64,000 bases of DNA from positions 348,994 through 412,993 of the forward strand of contig NZ_WIXK01000004.1 in assembly GCF_009617595.1 (NCBI RefSeq), in the 5' to 3' direction. A program made the position numbers and the translations under genes. The stretch's first letter is position 1, and each line of letters starts with the position of its first letter. The notes under the pieces are model-generated. The model did not search any database. It saw only the letters and a list, made by a program, of their open reading frames with translations, and was not told the DNA's origin. Below are positions 43,012-51,809 of the stretch, in pieces. The stretch comes from Tritonibacter aquimaris. Its GTDB lineage: Bacteria; Pseudomonadota; Alphaproteobacteria; Rhodobacterales; Rhodobacteraceae.

Positions 43012-43041
43012 TTAGCCGTTGCCAAAACCTTCATGGGTCAC
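43012..43041 (-). CDS. Possible nine-codon leader peptide with a strong ribosome site
   Basis: On the minus strand AAGGAG stands 7 bases before GTG, which opens a frame reading VTHEGFGNG and then TAA. A weak CGGC/GCCG hairpin and CTCTTCTTTTT follow, about 50 bases before the DUF4760 ATG. It may be a regulatory leader or a chance match. Too short to judge by coding statistics. Confidence 0.3.
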   Translation of the reverse strand: MTHEGFGNG

Positions 43042-43306
43042 TGTGTATCTCCTTCATTGTCCTTACAACCATACAGGATCTGCAGTTCAAACAGAAGTCC
43101 TTGCGCAAAACACAGATAAGACATCGGGGACTGATCACCCTCAATCGGTCTCTGGGAAACTTTATGCCTGTGCTTTTAATATGGGATTAAGGGCGTGCGC
43201 TGCAAGATCACGCCGGAATGAGCGCAATATCAGTATGATATCTTCTGCGATCTGGACCTTGGCGCGAATATAGGCCATATCAGATCTGAAATCGTCGGAG
43301 GAACTT

Positions 43307-43693
43307 ATGGGAATCCTGAATTCTTTGTTGAAAGCCGTTACTTGGTGGAATGGTTCCACCTTGAACACTGCCATCTACACTCGCCGCAATGGCACCAAAG
43401 TGGGTGAAGATGATCAGGGCAACACTTTTTACCGCAACGCAGATGACAGCAAGCGCTGGGTGATCTTCAATGGTGAGGCTGAAGCCTCCCGGGTAAGCGC
43501 CGATTGGCATGGCTGGCTGCATCGTACCTTTGACGAGGTGCCGAGCGAAAAACCATTGAAACATAAATCCTGGGAACAGCCGCATCAGGAAAACCTGACC
43601 GGCACTGCATTGGCCTATGCTCCTGCGGGATCGATCCGCACCACCGGGGAGCCCAAGCCACGCAGCGATTATGATGCCTGGGTTCCAGAATAA
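43307..43693 (+). CDS. NADH:ubiquinone oxidoreductase subunit NDUFA12 family
   Basis: 128 residues; MGILNSLLKAVTWWNGSTLN and TKVGEDDQGNTFYRNADDSK then RWVIFNGEAEASRVSADWHG and WLHRTFDEVP are the signature of the alphaproteobacterial homologue of the mitochondrial complex I accessory subunit NDUFA12 (B17.2). It assists or stays in complex I at the membrane. It is followed by mlaD after 8 bases. Ribosome site GGAGGA is good. Length agrees with the family. Confidence 0.93.
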   Translation: MGILNSLLKAVTWWNGSTLNTAIYTRRNGTKVGEDDQGNTFYRNADDSKRWVIFNGEAEASRVSADWHGWLHRTFDEVPSEKPLKHKSWEQPHQENLTGTALAYAPAGSIRTTGEPKPRSDYDAWVPE

Positions 43694-43701
43694 GGGCAGA
43701 C

Positions 43702-44151
43702 ATGTCTCAAAATACAACAGAAGTTGTGGTTGGCGGCGCGGTATTGGCCGTCGCCATCGGGTTTGCCGTGTTTGCAAGCCAGGCAGCGGGCTTGTCGCAA
43801 GGCGGCGCGGATTATCCGCTGACCGCCTCGTTCCGCTCGATTGAGGGGATCAATGTTGGCACCGATGTGCGTCTTGCTGGTGTCAAGGTTGGCACTGTTA
43901 CCGAGGTGGGGCTGAACGCTGAAACCTACCGCGCGGATACTGTGATCAACGTCAAACATGGCATTGAGATCCCGGATGACAGCGCGGCAGTGATTGCCTC
44001 AGAAGGGCTTTTGGGCGGCAACTTTGTTGAAATCGTACCGGGCGGATCACCTTTCGCGTTGGAAGCGGGCGATGAGATCCTGGATACCCAAGGTTCTGTC
44101 AGCCTGATCTCGCTTTTGTTGAAATTTGTCTCTGGTGGAGATGACAAGTGA
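43702..44151 (+). CDS. mlaD: MCE-domain lipid-transport protein MlaD
   Basis: 149 residues with an N-terminal helix (about 7-30) and a periplasmic MCE domain: YPLTASFRSIEGINVGTDVR, LAGVKVGTVTEVGLN, and IASEGLLGGNFVEIVPGGS with the hydrophobic pore loop end. MlaD hexamers carry phospholipids between membranes with MlaFEB. The permease and ATPase genes are not adjacent. It is coupled to DUF2155 by GTGA. The short form is usual for this clade. Confidence 0.92.
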   Translation: MSQNTTEVVVGGAVLAVAIGFAVFASQAAGLSQGGADYPLTASFRSIEGINVGTDVRLAGVKVGTVTEVGLNAETYRADTVINVKHGIEIPDDSAAVIASEGLLGGNFVEIVPGGSPFALEAGDEILDTQGSVSLISLLLKFVSGGDDK

Positions 44152-44519
44152 TCAAAACGCTTGTTGCAAGTGCGGCCGCTGTTTTGGCGCTGATGTCCCC
44201 CCTGCAAGCGCAGGAAACCCGTGCTGCAAAAGGCACGGGGGTTGTGCTGCGCAGCCTTGATAAGGTGAATGGCCGGGTTGAAGACAGAGAGCTGGCAATC
44301 GGCTCAAGCGCGCAGCTACAGGGCCTGTTGGTGACGGTGTCTGATTGTCGCTACCCGGCTGATAACCCGACGGGTGATGCATATGCTTATCTGCGTGTAC
44401 GCAGCCCGCTTGATGGTGTGAACTATTTTCAGGGCTGGATGGTTGCTTCTAGCCCTGCACTGAATGCGCTGGATCACAACCGTTACGATGTCTGGGTCTT
44501 GCGCTGCAAAACGTCCTGA
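44148..44519 (+). CDS. Secreted DUF2155 protein
   Basis: 123 residues with a GTG start overlapping mlaD (GTGA) and a signal peptide ending near LQAQ (about residue 22). KGTGVVLRSLDKVNGRVEDR and LLVTVSDCRYPADNPTGDAY then AYLRVRSPLDGVNYFQGWMV are the domain, with a Cys pair (DCRYP and LRCKTS). Role unknown, but periplasmic and placed after mlaD it may act in envelope maintenance. The last 37 bases overlap the convergent aat. Confidence 0.88.
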   Translation: MIKTLVASAAAVLALMSPLQAQETRAAKGTGVVLRSLDKVNGRVEDRELAIGSSAQLQGLLVTVSDCRYPADNPTGDAYAYLRVRSPLDGVNYFQGWMVASSPALNALDHNRYDVWVLRCKTS

Positions 44520-45115
44520 GCCGCGGGCAGGGGCTGTGCGGTGAACTCAGCGTCAACGTAGAGCGCCTCTTTGAGCAGGCTCTGATATTTGGCACGCGAG
44601 ATTTCTACCGCGCCCAATGAGGCCAGATGTGGCGTCAGGAACTGGGTGTCACAAAGCGTGAAGCCGCAGTTTTGCAGATGGCACATGAGATACGCGAGCG
44701 CGACTTTGCTTGCGTCTGTACGGCGCGAGAACATGCTTTCGCCAAAAAACGCCCCACCAAGTGACACGCCATAAACACCGCCAACCAATTCCTGGTCCTG
44801 CCAGATCTCGATTGAATGGGCGTGGCCGCGGCCGTGTAGCTCATTGTAGCGGGAAAAAATCTCATCATTGATCCAGGTCTGGGGCCGATCGGCGCAGCCT
44901 TCCACCACATTTGCAAAATCACGATTGTGGGTCACATCGAAGGTCTGGCGGCGAATGGTGCGTGCAAGCGAGCGCGACATGTGGAACTGGTTCAGTGGGA
45001 AAACGCCACGCCGTTTGGGATCCACCCAGAACACTTCTGGATCGTCACGATCATCAGCCATGGGGAAAATGCCGATCGAATAGGCATGCAACAGAAGGTC
45101 GGCAGACAATTCCAT
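44483..45115 (-). CDS. aat: Leucyl/phenylalanyl-tRNA-protein transferase
   Basis: 210 residues from the ATG at 45115, where the family starts (MELSADLLLHAYSIGIFPMA). It adds Leu or Phe to N-terminal Arg/Lys of proteins, creating N-degrons for ClpAP. FWVDPKRRGVFPLNQFHMSR, GHAHSIEIWQDQELVGGVYG and GGAFFGESMFSRRTDASKVA are typical. It lies just below a strong terminator of accC with only about 20 bases to its start, and converges with DUF2155 (37-base overlap). Confidence 0.96.
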   Translation of the reverse strand: MELSADLLLHAYSIGIFPMADDRDDPEVFWVDPKRRGVFPLNQFHMSRSLARTIRRQTFDVTHNRDFANVVEGCADRPQTWINDEIFSRYNELHGRGHAHSIEIWQDQELVGGVYGVSLGGAFFGESMFSRRTDASKVALAYLMCHLQNCGFTLCDTQFLTPHLASLGAVEISRAKYQSLLKEALYVDAEFTAQPLPAAQDVLQRKTQTS

Positions 45116-45135
45116 GAAATCACGTATCCAGAAAC

Positions 45136-45160
45136 AAAAAAGGCGCGCCGAAGCGCGCCT
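45136..45160 (-). terminator. Intrinsic terminator of the accB-accC operon
   Basis: On the minus strand, GGCGCGC-TTCG-GCGCGCC is a 7-bp stem with a stable UUCG loop, then TTTTTTG. It lies about 20 bases past the accC stop. Confidence 0.9.
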
Positions 45161-45179
45161 CGCTTGAGGTCTGATAATA

Positions 45180-46529
45180 TCAGCCCTGTAGGTTGTTTTC
45201 CAGCCAGCGTTCCAGCCAGTGGATGTTATACTCGCCTGAATGAATGGCAGGCTCCTGCAGCAGCGCATCAAACAGCGGCAGCGTGGTGTCGACGCCATCC
45301 ACAATCAGCTCTCCCAAGGCGCGGTGCAGGCGCGAAAGCGCTTCCTGACGGTCGCGGCCATGTACGATCAGCTTACCAATGAGGCTGTCGTAATAAGGCG
45401 GGATCGAATAGCCATCATAAAGCGCCGAATCCATGCGTACACCCAGACCACCCGGCGCGTGAAACGCAGAGATCTTACCGGGGCAGGGCGCAAAGTTTGG
45501 CAGGCGCTCAGCGTTGATACGCACCTCAATCGAGTGGCCGTTGATCTCAAGGTCGTCTTGATCGAACGACAGCGGCAGCCCTTCGGCAACGCGGATCTGT
45601 TCGCGCACAAGGTCCACACCAAAGATCGCCTCGGTCACCGGGTGTTCCACCTGAAGGCGGGTGTTCATCTCGATGAAGTAGAATTCACCATCTTCATAGA
45701 GGAACTCAACGGTGCCGGCACCGGAATAGCCCATTTTGCCAATAGCATCGGCACAGATTTTGCCGATCTTGGCACGCTCTTCTGGGGTGATGCAGGGGCC
45801 GGGGGCCTCTTCAAACACCTTTTGGTGACGACGCTGCAAGGAGCAGTCACGTTCACCGAGGTGCACACCTTTGCCCTTGCCGTCGCCAAAGACCTGGATC
45901 TCAATGTGGCGCGGCTTCTGGAGGTATTTCTCCATATAGACTTCGTCGTTGCCAAAGGCGGCTTTGGCCTCAGAACGCGCGGTTGAAAACGCCATCTCCA
46001 GATCGGCTTCGGTTGCGGCCACTTTCATGCCACGACCACCGCCACCTGCTGTTGCCTTGATGATCACGGGATAGCCCATATCAGCGGCAACTTTACGCGC
46101 GGTCGCCACATCGGGAACGCCACCATCAGAGCCGGGAACACAGGGGATACCCAGCGCCTTTGCGGTGTCTTTTGCGGTGATCTTATCACCCATCTGGCTG
46201 ATGTGTTTGGCGGAAGGGCCAATGAAGGTCAGCCCGTGATCTTCCACGATCTGCACAAAATTGGCGTTTTCCGACAGGAAGCCATAGCCCGGATGGATCG
46301 CCTGCGCGCCGGTGATTTCACAGGCGGAAATGATCGCGGGGATCGACAGGTAGCTTTGCGCTCCAGAAGGCGGGCCGATGCAAACGGATTCATCGGCCAT
46401 ACGCACATGCATCGCGTCTGAATCAGCGGTGGAATGCACCGCGACAGACTTGATGCCCATTTCCCGGCAGGCACGGATCACGCGCAGCGCGATCTCCCCC
46501 CGGTTGGCAATCAGGATTTTATCAAACAT
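45180..46529 (-). CDS. accC: Biotin carboxylase of acetyl-CoA carboxylase
   Basis: 449 residues, carboxylating biotin on AccB with bicarbonate and ATP, the first step of fatty-acid synthesis. [20 protein letters not shown], the ATP-grasp glycine loop [40 protein letters not shown] and [20 protein letters not shown] are diagnostic. It follows accB after 9 bases and is closed by a terminator. Length is normal. Confidence 0.98.
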   Translation of the reverse strand: MFDKILIANRGEIALRVIRACREMGIKSVAVHSTADSDAMHVRMADESVCIGPPSGAQSYLSIPAIISACEITGAQAIHPGYGFLSENANFVQIVEDHGLTFIGPSAKHISQMGDKITAKDTAKALGIPCVPGSDGGVPDVATARKVAADMGYPVIIKATAGGGGRGMKVAATEADLEMAFSTARSEAKAAFGNDEVYMEKYLQKPRHIEIQVFGDGKGKGVHLGERDCSLQRRHQKVFEEAPGPCITPEERAKIGKICADAIGKMGYSGAGTVEFLYEDGEFYFIEMNTRLQVEHPVTEAIFGVDLVREQIRVAEGLPLSFDQDDLEINGHSIEVRINAERLPNFAPCPGKISAFHAPGGLGVRMDSALYDGYSIPPYYDSLIGKLIVHGRDRQEALSRLHRALGELIVDGVDTTLPLFDALLQEPAIHSGEYNIHWLERWLENNLQG

Positions 46530-46538
46530 GGGCCGCCC

Positions 46539-47036
46539 TTACTCGACGATGACCAGCGGAGATCCGAATTCAACGGCTGCGCCATCTTCGACCAGGATGC
46601 GTTTTACGGTGCCGCCTTTGGGCGCCGGAATGTGGTTCATGGTCTTCATCGCTTCGACGATCAGCAATGTGTCGCCTTCGCTGACCTTGTCACCCACTTT
46701 GATAAAGGAAGGCGCGCCAGGCTCTGCCTGTAGGTAAACGGTGCCAACCATAGGAGAGGTCACAGCGCCCGGATGGCTGGCTGGGTCCTCATTGGCCTCA
46801 GCAGCCGGAGTGGCGGCCGGTGCAGGCGCTGCCGCTGCTGCAACAGGTGCTGCCGCTGCGGGCACTTGCATCTGCACAGGTGCAGCAACCGCCATCTGGC
46901 GAGAGACGCGTACGTTCAGGCTGTCATCTTCACCATAATCCCGTTTCACTTGCAGTTCAGTCAGATCGTTGTCCCGAAGCAGTTCAGCCAGTGCTTTGAT
47001 GAATGCTACGTCTGCGTCATGATTTTTGTTTGTCAT
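46539..47036 (-). CDS. accB: Biotin carboxyl carrier protein of acetyl-CoA carboxylase
   Basis: 165 residues from the ATG behind TGAGGACAAA. The middle is the usual Ala/Pro-rich linker (about 55-90), and the C-terminal biotinyl domain has [20 protein letters not shown] with the biotin Lys in EAMKTMN. It shuttles carboxybiotin from AccC to AccA-AccD, which are elsewhere. It is the first gene of the accB-accC operon. Confidence 0.97.
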   Translation of the reverse strand: MTNKNHDADVAFIKALAELLRDNDLTELQVKRDYGEDDSLNVRVSRQMAVAAPVQMQVPAAAAPVAAAAAPAPAATPAAEANEDPASHPGAVTSPMVGTVYLQAEPGAPSFIKVGDKVSEGDTLLIVEAMKTMNHIPAPKGGTVKRILVEDGAAVEFGSPLVIVE

Positions 47037-47182
47037 TTTGTCCTCAGCCGGTTCCGACAGACCCGCCATGCGGGGCGGGTTGGAAATCAGAGCGCTTATA
47101 CGGCAAGGCTTGCCTTATGAAAAGCACTCTTGATTGCGGAAATAAATGGTGTTTTGCGATGCAAATTGCAAGTTCATGCTGC

Positions 47183-47719
47183 CTAAAGCGGCATGCCCGA
47201 AAGTTTCGCAACCAGTTCGGGCAATTTGCGGGCACCAAATTTAGTTAAAAGATGGGCGCGATGGGTTTCGATTGTACGGTAAGAGAGGTCGAGCTCTTTG
47301 CCGATTTCCTTGGCTGACAGGCCGCGGCAGGTCAAAATGGCCACTTCGCGTTCCCGCGGGGTCAGGCTGACGATAGGGCGATCCTGCGATATATCCACAA
47401 AGGACCAGACGCCGGTGGCAAAGGGCGTTTCGGGCGAAGTGGACCGTCCGCGCACCCGGCACCAGAACAGATCTCCGTTCAGACGCCGCATGATGCGCTC
47501 ATCTGTGTAGGTGCCGCTTTCGGTTTCATGTTGTTTCAATACGGTGCCGACGCGCTGGAAATCTTCCTGGCTGGGATAAAGCTCGGCAATCGTACGGTCG
47601 ACAAAATCAGCAGTGGGACCCGCAAATGTATCCGCAAACTGCAGATTGCATGTCTTGATAACCCGATTTTCCAATATAGCGAGGCCAACGGGCGCATGGT
47701 CAAAAGCAAATTCAGTCAT
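47183..47719 (-). CDS. PAS-LuxR-type response regulator
   Basis: 178 residues. The N-terminal half is a small PAS fold (about 1-115: MTEFAFDHAPVGLAILENRV, MRRLNGDLFWCRVRGRSTSP), and the end a LuxR/NarL DNA-binding domain with SLTPREREVAILTCRGLSAK then EIGKELDLSYRTIETHRAHL. No receiver domain, so it is likely a ligand or light/redox-sensing transcription factor. It is monocistronic, between accB and the liv operon. Targets unknown. Confidence 0.9.
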   Translation of the reverse strand: MTEFAFDHAPVGLAILENRVIKTCNLQFADTFAGPTADFVDRTIAELYPSQEDFQRVGTVLKQHETESGTYTDERIMRRLNGDLFWCRVRGRSTSPETPFATGVWSFVDISQDRPIVSLTPREREVAILTCRGLSAKEIGKELDLSYRTIETHRAHLLTKFGARKLPELVAKLSGMPL

Positions 47720-47765
47720 GAGGATTTATGCGCACAAACTTTGGGGTGAGAAAAGTTTTTTATAT

Positions 47766-47796
47766 AAGAAAAGCCGCCCTAAGGGGGTAGGGCGGC
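47766..47796 (-). terminator. Intrinsic terminator of the liv operon
   Basis: GCCGCCCTA (47773-47781) pairs with TAGGGCGGC (47788-47796); on the minus strand TTTTCTTATAT follows. It closes the liv genes about 60 bases after livF. Confidence 0.85.
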
Positions 47797-47857
47797 TCAG
47801 CAATCTCTGCTGGGTGGAAGGCCAGCGGGTGAGATTGCAATTTGGTATGTCGAAACC

Positions 47858-48613
47858 TCAGATCGCCAGATACTCTGCGCGCAGCTCGTGGTTTTCCAAA
47901 ACTTCGGCAGCGGTGCCATCAAAGACGATGCCACCCGTGTCGAGAATGACCGCACGATCCGCAAGCTCTAGCGCCCGCACCGCGTTTTGTTCGACGATGA
48001 TGGTGGTCATGCCCTGTTCTTTGATGTGGATAAGGGTTTTTTCAATCTCATCCACAATCACCGGGGCGAGACCTTCGTAAGGCTCATCCAGCAACAGTAC
48101 CTTGATGTCGCGGGCCAGGGCGCGGGCAATGGCCAGCATCTGCTGCTCACCACCTGAAAGTGTCACACCTTCCTGCTTGCGTCGTTCACCAAGGCGCGGG
48201 AAGAGATCGTAGAGACGCTCAATCGACCAACCAATCGGCGGAGCGATCTGCGCAAGCTGCAGGTTCTCTTCCACCGTGAGGCCGGGAATGATCCGGCGAT
48301 CTTCTGGCACAAGGCCAAGGCCCGCTGTTGCGGCCTCATGGGATTCCATCAGATGCAGCGGCTGGTGGTCGAGCCAGATTTCACCCTGGGTCACCATCGG
48401 ATTATCCATGCGTGCAATTGAACGTAGGGTTGAGGTCTTGCCCGCACCGTTGCGGCCCAAAAGCGCCAGGATTTCACCTTCATGGACGTTAAAGTTGATG
48501 CCCTGCACGATATAGCTTTCGCCATAATAGGCGTGCATGTCCCAAATCGACAGAAACGCGGGTGCCGTGGTGGCCTGATTGGCGTTTTTGGAAAAGTCAG
48601 GTTTGATGTTCAT
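47858..48613 (-). CDS. livF: Branched-chain amino acid ABC transporter ATPase LivF
   Basis: 251 residues. Walker A LGRNGAGKTSTLRSIARM, signature LSGGEQQMLAIARALARDI, Walker B KVLLLDEPYEGLAP. The first 25 residues are an extension before the usual ABC start. It is the last gene of livKHMGF, 11 bases after livG. Import of branched-chain or related amino acids is by family; other solutes are possible. Confidence 0.94.
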   Translation of the reverse strand: MNIKPDFSKNANQATTAPAFLSIWDMHAYYGESYIVQGINFNVHEGEILALLGRNGAGKTSTLRSIARMDNPMVTQGEIWLDHQPLHLMESHEAATAGLGLVPEDRRIIPGLTVEENLQLAQIAPPIGWSIERLYDLFPRLGERRKQEGVTLSGGEQQMLAIARALARDIKVLLLDEPYEGLAPVIVDEIEKTLIHIKEQGMTTIIVEQNAVRALELADRAVILDTGGIVFDGTAAEVLENHELRAEYLAI

Positions 48614-48624
48614 GTGCTTTCTCC

Positions 48625-49380
48625 TTACGCCGATTCACCAAGATAGGCTTCGCGCACCTTGGGATTGCCGCGAATGTTTTGCGGATCATCCTCAACCAGC
48701 GGTGTCCCCTGCGCCAGAACCGTGATCCGATCCGCAAGGGAGAACACCACATGCATGTCATGCTCGATAATGGCGATGGTAATGTCGCGTTCGTCCGCGA
48801 TCTGTTTCAGCAGGTCGATGGTGTTGTTGGTATCTGCGCGCGCCATGCCGGCGGTTGGTTCATCCAACAGCAAAAGCCGTGGCTCCTGGCTGAGGCACAT
48901 GCCGATTTCCAGCCGCCGTTTGTCACCACGTGACAGGGATGCTGCATTCATATGGCGTTTGTCGGCCATATTCATTTCTTCCAGCATATGTACCGCTTTT
49001 TCCAACACATCCTTCTGCGACATCACATTGGAGAGGGCGTTCATTTCAAACGCCCCATCCCGTTTTGCGAAACAGGGGATCATCATGTTTTCCATAACAC
49101 TCAGATCGCCAAATATTTCGGGTGTTTGGAAAACGCGGCTAATGCCCATCTGGTTGATTTCAAACGGCGCGCGCCCCAGCACGGATTGCCCGTCAAACAT
49201 CACCGATCCTGTATCTGGGATCAGTTTACCCACAAGGCAGTTCAGCAGGGTGGATTTGCCCGCGCCATTGGGGCCGATGATGGCATGAACCGAATTTTCC
49301 TTGATGGAGAGGTTCACATCCGACAGCGCTTGCAATCCGCCAAACCGTTTGCCGACATTTTTGACTTCGAGAATTCCCAT
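48625..49380 (-). CDS. livG: Branched-chain amino acid ABC transporter ATPase LivG
   Basis: 251 residues. Walker A IGPNGAGKSTLLNCLVGKLI, signature NAASLSRGDKRRLEIGMCLS, Walker B RLLLLDEPTAGMARADTNNT and the LivG-type NQMGISRVFQTPEIFGDLSV. The C motif is LSRGDKRRLEIG rather than LSGGQ. It pairs with LivF in one cytoplasmic ATPase dimer and lies 12 bases after livM. Confidence 0.94.
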   Translation of the reverse strand: MGILEVKNVGKRFGGLQALSDVNLSIKENSVHAIIGPNGAGKSTLLNCLVGKLIPDTGSVMFDGQSVLGRAPFEINQMGISRVFQTPEIFGDLSVMENMMIPCFAKRDGAFEMNALSNVMSQKDVLEKAVHMLEEMNMADKRHMNAASLSRGDKRRLEIGMCLSQEPRLLLLDEPTAGMARADTNNTIDLLKQIADERDITIAIIEHDMHVVFSLADRITVLAQGTPLVEDDPQNIRGNPKVREAYLGESA

Positions 49381-49391
49381 GTGTCAGCTCC

Positions 49392-50600
49392 TTATTCCGC
49401 GGGTTTGGTGTTGTTTTGGCGCTCGCCGTCGGACCGTTGGAACCGGTTCTTGATGCGACGGCCACCGTCGACCAGGCCACCGGGCAGATAGATCACCACC
49501 AGCATAAAGATCACACCGGTTGTAATGTGCCACTGCTTGCCCACAAACAGGTTGGTGATGGCGATAAAGAAGTCAGACATCCCATCGGGCATGAAAGAGA
49601 ACCAGGTTTCCAGCACGCCTTTGTTGATCTTGGACAGGATGTTTTCCATGTACTTCAGCACACCAGCACCAAGCACGGGCCCGATCAGGGAGCCTACGCC
49701 GCCAAGAATGGTCATGATCACAACCTCACCGGACGCGGTCCAGAACATGCGCTCTGCACCCACCTGGGTATCCATCGCCACCAGCAAACCGCCCGCCAGA
49801 CCAGCATACATGCCAGAGATAACAAAAGCCGCCAGCGTGTAAGGCTTGGAGTTCAGGCCAGTGTAGTTCATCCGCTGCTGGTTGGATTTTACCGCCCGCA
49901 GCATCATGCCAAAGGGGGAGCGGAAGATGCGGATCGACAGATAGAACGCAACCAGCATTGCAATGGCCGCAATGTAGTAGCCCGCATTAAAGGTGAACTG
50001 CCATCCGGCAAAGTCCAACTTGAAGCTTGACCCCATTTCCAGACCAAACAGATGGGCTTTGGGGTTTGCCCCAGGTGCCAGCGGTGCGTCCAGAATGCGC
50101 GGATCTGCAACTTTGGGCTGCAGGCCCGTTTCACCACCGGTGAGGACGCCGCCAAAAAGCTGCCCGAACAGGTCGGAATAGGCCAGCTGGTACATCATCA
50201 TGGCAAAAGCCAGGGTCAGGATCGAAAAGTAGATGCCTGAGCGACGCAGAGAGATCCAGCCCACAAGAAAGCTGATCAGACCAGCCACAACCACAGACGC
50301 GATGATCGCAGGGACCACGTTCATTGTCAGCAGTTTCATCATCCAGATGGCAGCATAAGATCCGACACCCAGAAAGGCCGCGTGACCAAAGGACAGATAG
50401 CCGGTGAGGCCAAACAGAATATTGAAGCCAACCGCAAAGATCCCAAAGATCACAAAGCGCTGCATCAGATCCGGGTAGCCTGCGTTGAACTGCGACATTG
50501 CGCTGTCTGCGGGGAACGGGTTTAGAATGAAGGGGGCGAAGAGCGTCAGTATGGCCACTACAATGAGCAGACTGAGGTCTCTTTTTTCGAGTTTGAACAT
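49392..50600 (-). CDS. livM: Branched-chain amino acid ABC transporter permease LivM
   Basis: 402 residues, about ten helices. [20 protein letters not shown] and [20 protein letters not shown] are family parts, and [20 protein letters not shown] is the EAA-like coupling loop. The middle holds a longer extracytoplasmic loop (about 135-190) than E. coli LivM. Start sits 5 bases past livH's stop. Confidence 0.94.
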   Translation of the reverse strand: MFKLEKRDLSLLIVVAILTLFAPFILNPFPADSAMSQFNAGYPDLMQRFVIFGIFAVGFNILFGLTGYLSFGHAAFLGVGSYAAIWMMKLLTMNVVPAIIASVVVAGLISFLVGWISLRRSGIYFSILTLAFAMMMYQLAYSDLFGQLFGGVLTGGETGLQPKVADPRILDAPLAPGANPKAHLFGLEMGSSFKLDFAGWQFTFNAGYYIAAIAMLVAFYLSIRIFRSPFGMMLRAVKSNQQRMNYTGLNSKPYTLAAFVISGMYAGLAGGLLVAMDTQVGAERMFWTASGEVVIMTILGGVGSLIGPVLGAGVLKYMENILSKINKGVLETWFSFMPDGMSDFFIAITNLFVGKQWHITTGVIFMLVVIYLPGGLVDGGRRIKNRFQRSDGERQNNTKPAE

Positions 50601-50604
50601 GGTC

Positions 50605-51636
50605 TTAGTCCTCCATCACGCCTTTGCGACCCATCAAACCACGCGGGCGGGTGAGAAGAATGATAATTGCAACCAAATAGATGATGACCTGGTTGATGCC
50701 TGGGATGATTTCGATCACTTCGCGCATGGAGGCAAAGCTTTCGAGGATGCCCAGCAGAAAGCCTGCCAGAACCGCACCGGGGAGCGAGCCCATGCCGCCA
50801 ACCACAACAACCACAAAGCTGAGCACTAGAAAGTCCATGCCCATGTGATAATTGGGTGAGTTGATCGGCGTGTACATCACCCCTGCAAGACCTGCCACAG
50901 CGGCGGCGATGCCAAACATGATGGTAAAGCGACGGTCAATGTTGATACCCAGAAGGCCAACGGTTTCGCGATCCGCCATGCCTGCACGAACAACCATGCC
51001 AAAGGTGGTGAACTGCAAGAAGGCAAAGACTCCGCCAATCACCAGGGCTGCAAAGAAGAAGTAGATGATGCGCCAGTAGGGGTAGATGATCAGGTTTGGA
51101 TCAAATCCAAGCGCGGCGCCAAAATCAAGCGAACCTTTGAACGCCTGAGGTGCAGGTGTTGGGATCGGGTTGGCCCCGTAGAAGTATTTGATCACTTCCT
51201 GCAACACGATTGCCAGACCAAAGGTCACCAGGATCTGGTCTGCATGTGGGCGTTTATAGAAGTGCTTGATCAAGCCACGTTCCATAATGACGCCAACGCA
51301 GATCATCACCGGGATAGCAAAGAGCAGCGACAGTGGAACTGCCCAGTCGATAATGGCATCACCTGTTGAAACACCAAAGATATCATGCACATAAGGCACT
51401 TCTACTTTCAGCGGGTTGCCGAGAAAGTCCTTTTGGGTCTCATCGATGACGGTGTGGCTGAAGGTTAGGATGCGTGACAGCGTCACAGCACAGAAAGCGC
51501 CGATCATAAACAGCGCGCCATGGGCAAAATTCACAACACCAAGCGTGCCGAAAATCAATGTAAGCCCAAGCGCGATCAGCGCATATGCGGAGCCCTTGTC
51601 GAGCCCGTTTAATATTTGAAGGAGTATTGCGTCCAT
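50605..51636 (-). CDS. livH: Branched-chain amino acid ABC transporter permease LivH
   Basis: 343 residues from the ATG at 51636 behind [31 protein letters not shown] and [20 protein letters not shown] are LivH marks; [20 protein letters not shown] is the coupling loop. It carries an insert near residues 55-85 ([20 protein letters not shown]) not seen in E. coli. Partner of LivM. Confidence 0.94.
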   Translation of the reverse strand: MDAILLQILNGLDKGSAYALIALGLTLIFGTLGVVNFAHGALFMIGAFCAVTLSRILTFSHTVIDETQKDFLGNPLKVEVPYVHDIFGVSTGDAIIDWAVPLSLLFAIPVMICVGVIMERGLIKHFYKRPHADQILVTFGLAIVLQEVIKYFYGANPIPTPAPQAFKGSLDFGAALGFDPNLIIYPYWRIIYFFFAALVIGGVFAFLQFTTFGMVVRAGMADRETVGLLGINIDRRFTIMFGIAAAVAGLAGVMYTPINSPNYHMGMDFLVLSFVVVVVGGMGSLPGAVLAGFLLGILESFASMREVIEIIPGINQVIIYLVAIIILLTRPRGLMGRKGVMED

Positions 51637-51743
51637 TGTCCCACCCTTTGGAAGTGTGAGTGCAAAAGCCAATCAGGCAACGTGAAGTCACCTAAATCGT
51701 CTTTCATGTAGCGGTAAATTAAGAAGCCGGTGGAGAGGGGCGG

Positions 51744-51761
51744 GGGCCAGTTGACCGGCCC
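51744..51761 (-). terminator. Hairpin between livK and livH
   Basis: GGGCCAGT and ACCGGCCC form an 8-bp stem with one mismatch and no T tract in the 173-base gap between livK and livH. In similar operons such a hairpin lowers expression of the permease genes relative to the binding protein. Confidence 0.5.
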
Positions 51762-51809
51762 ACCGCCCGCAGTTTTCACCTGTATGAAACGGCGGTTGTC
51801 CTGCTGCGC

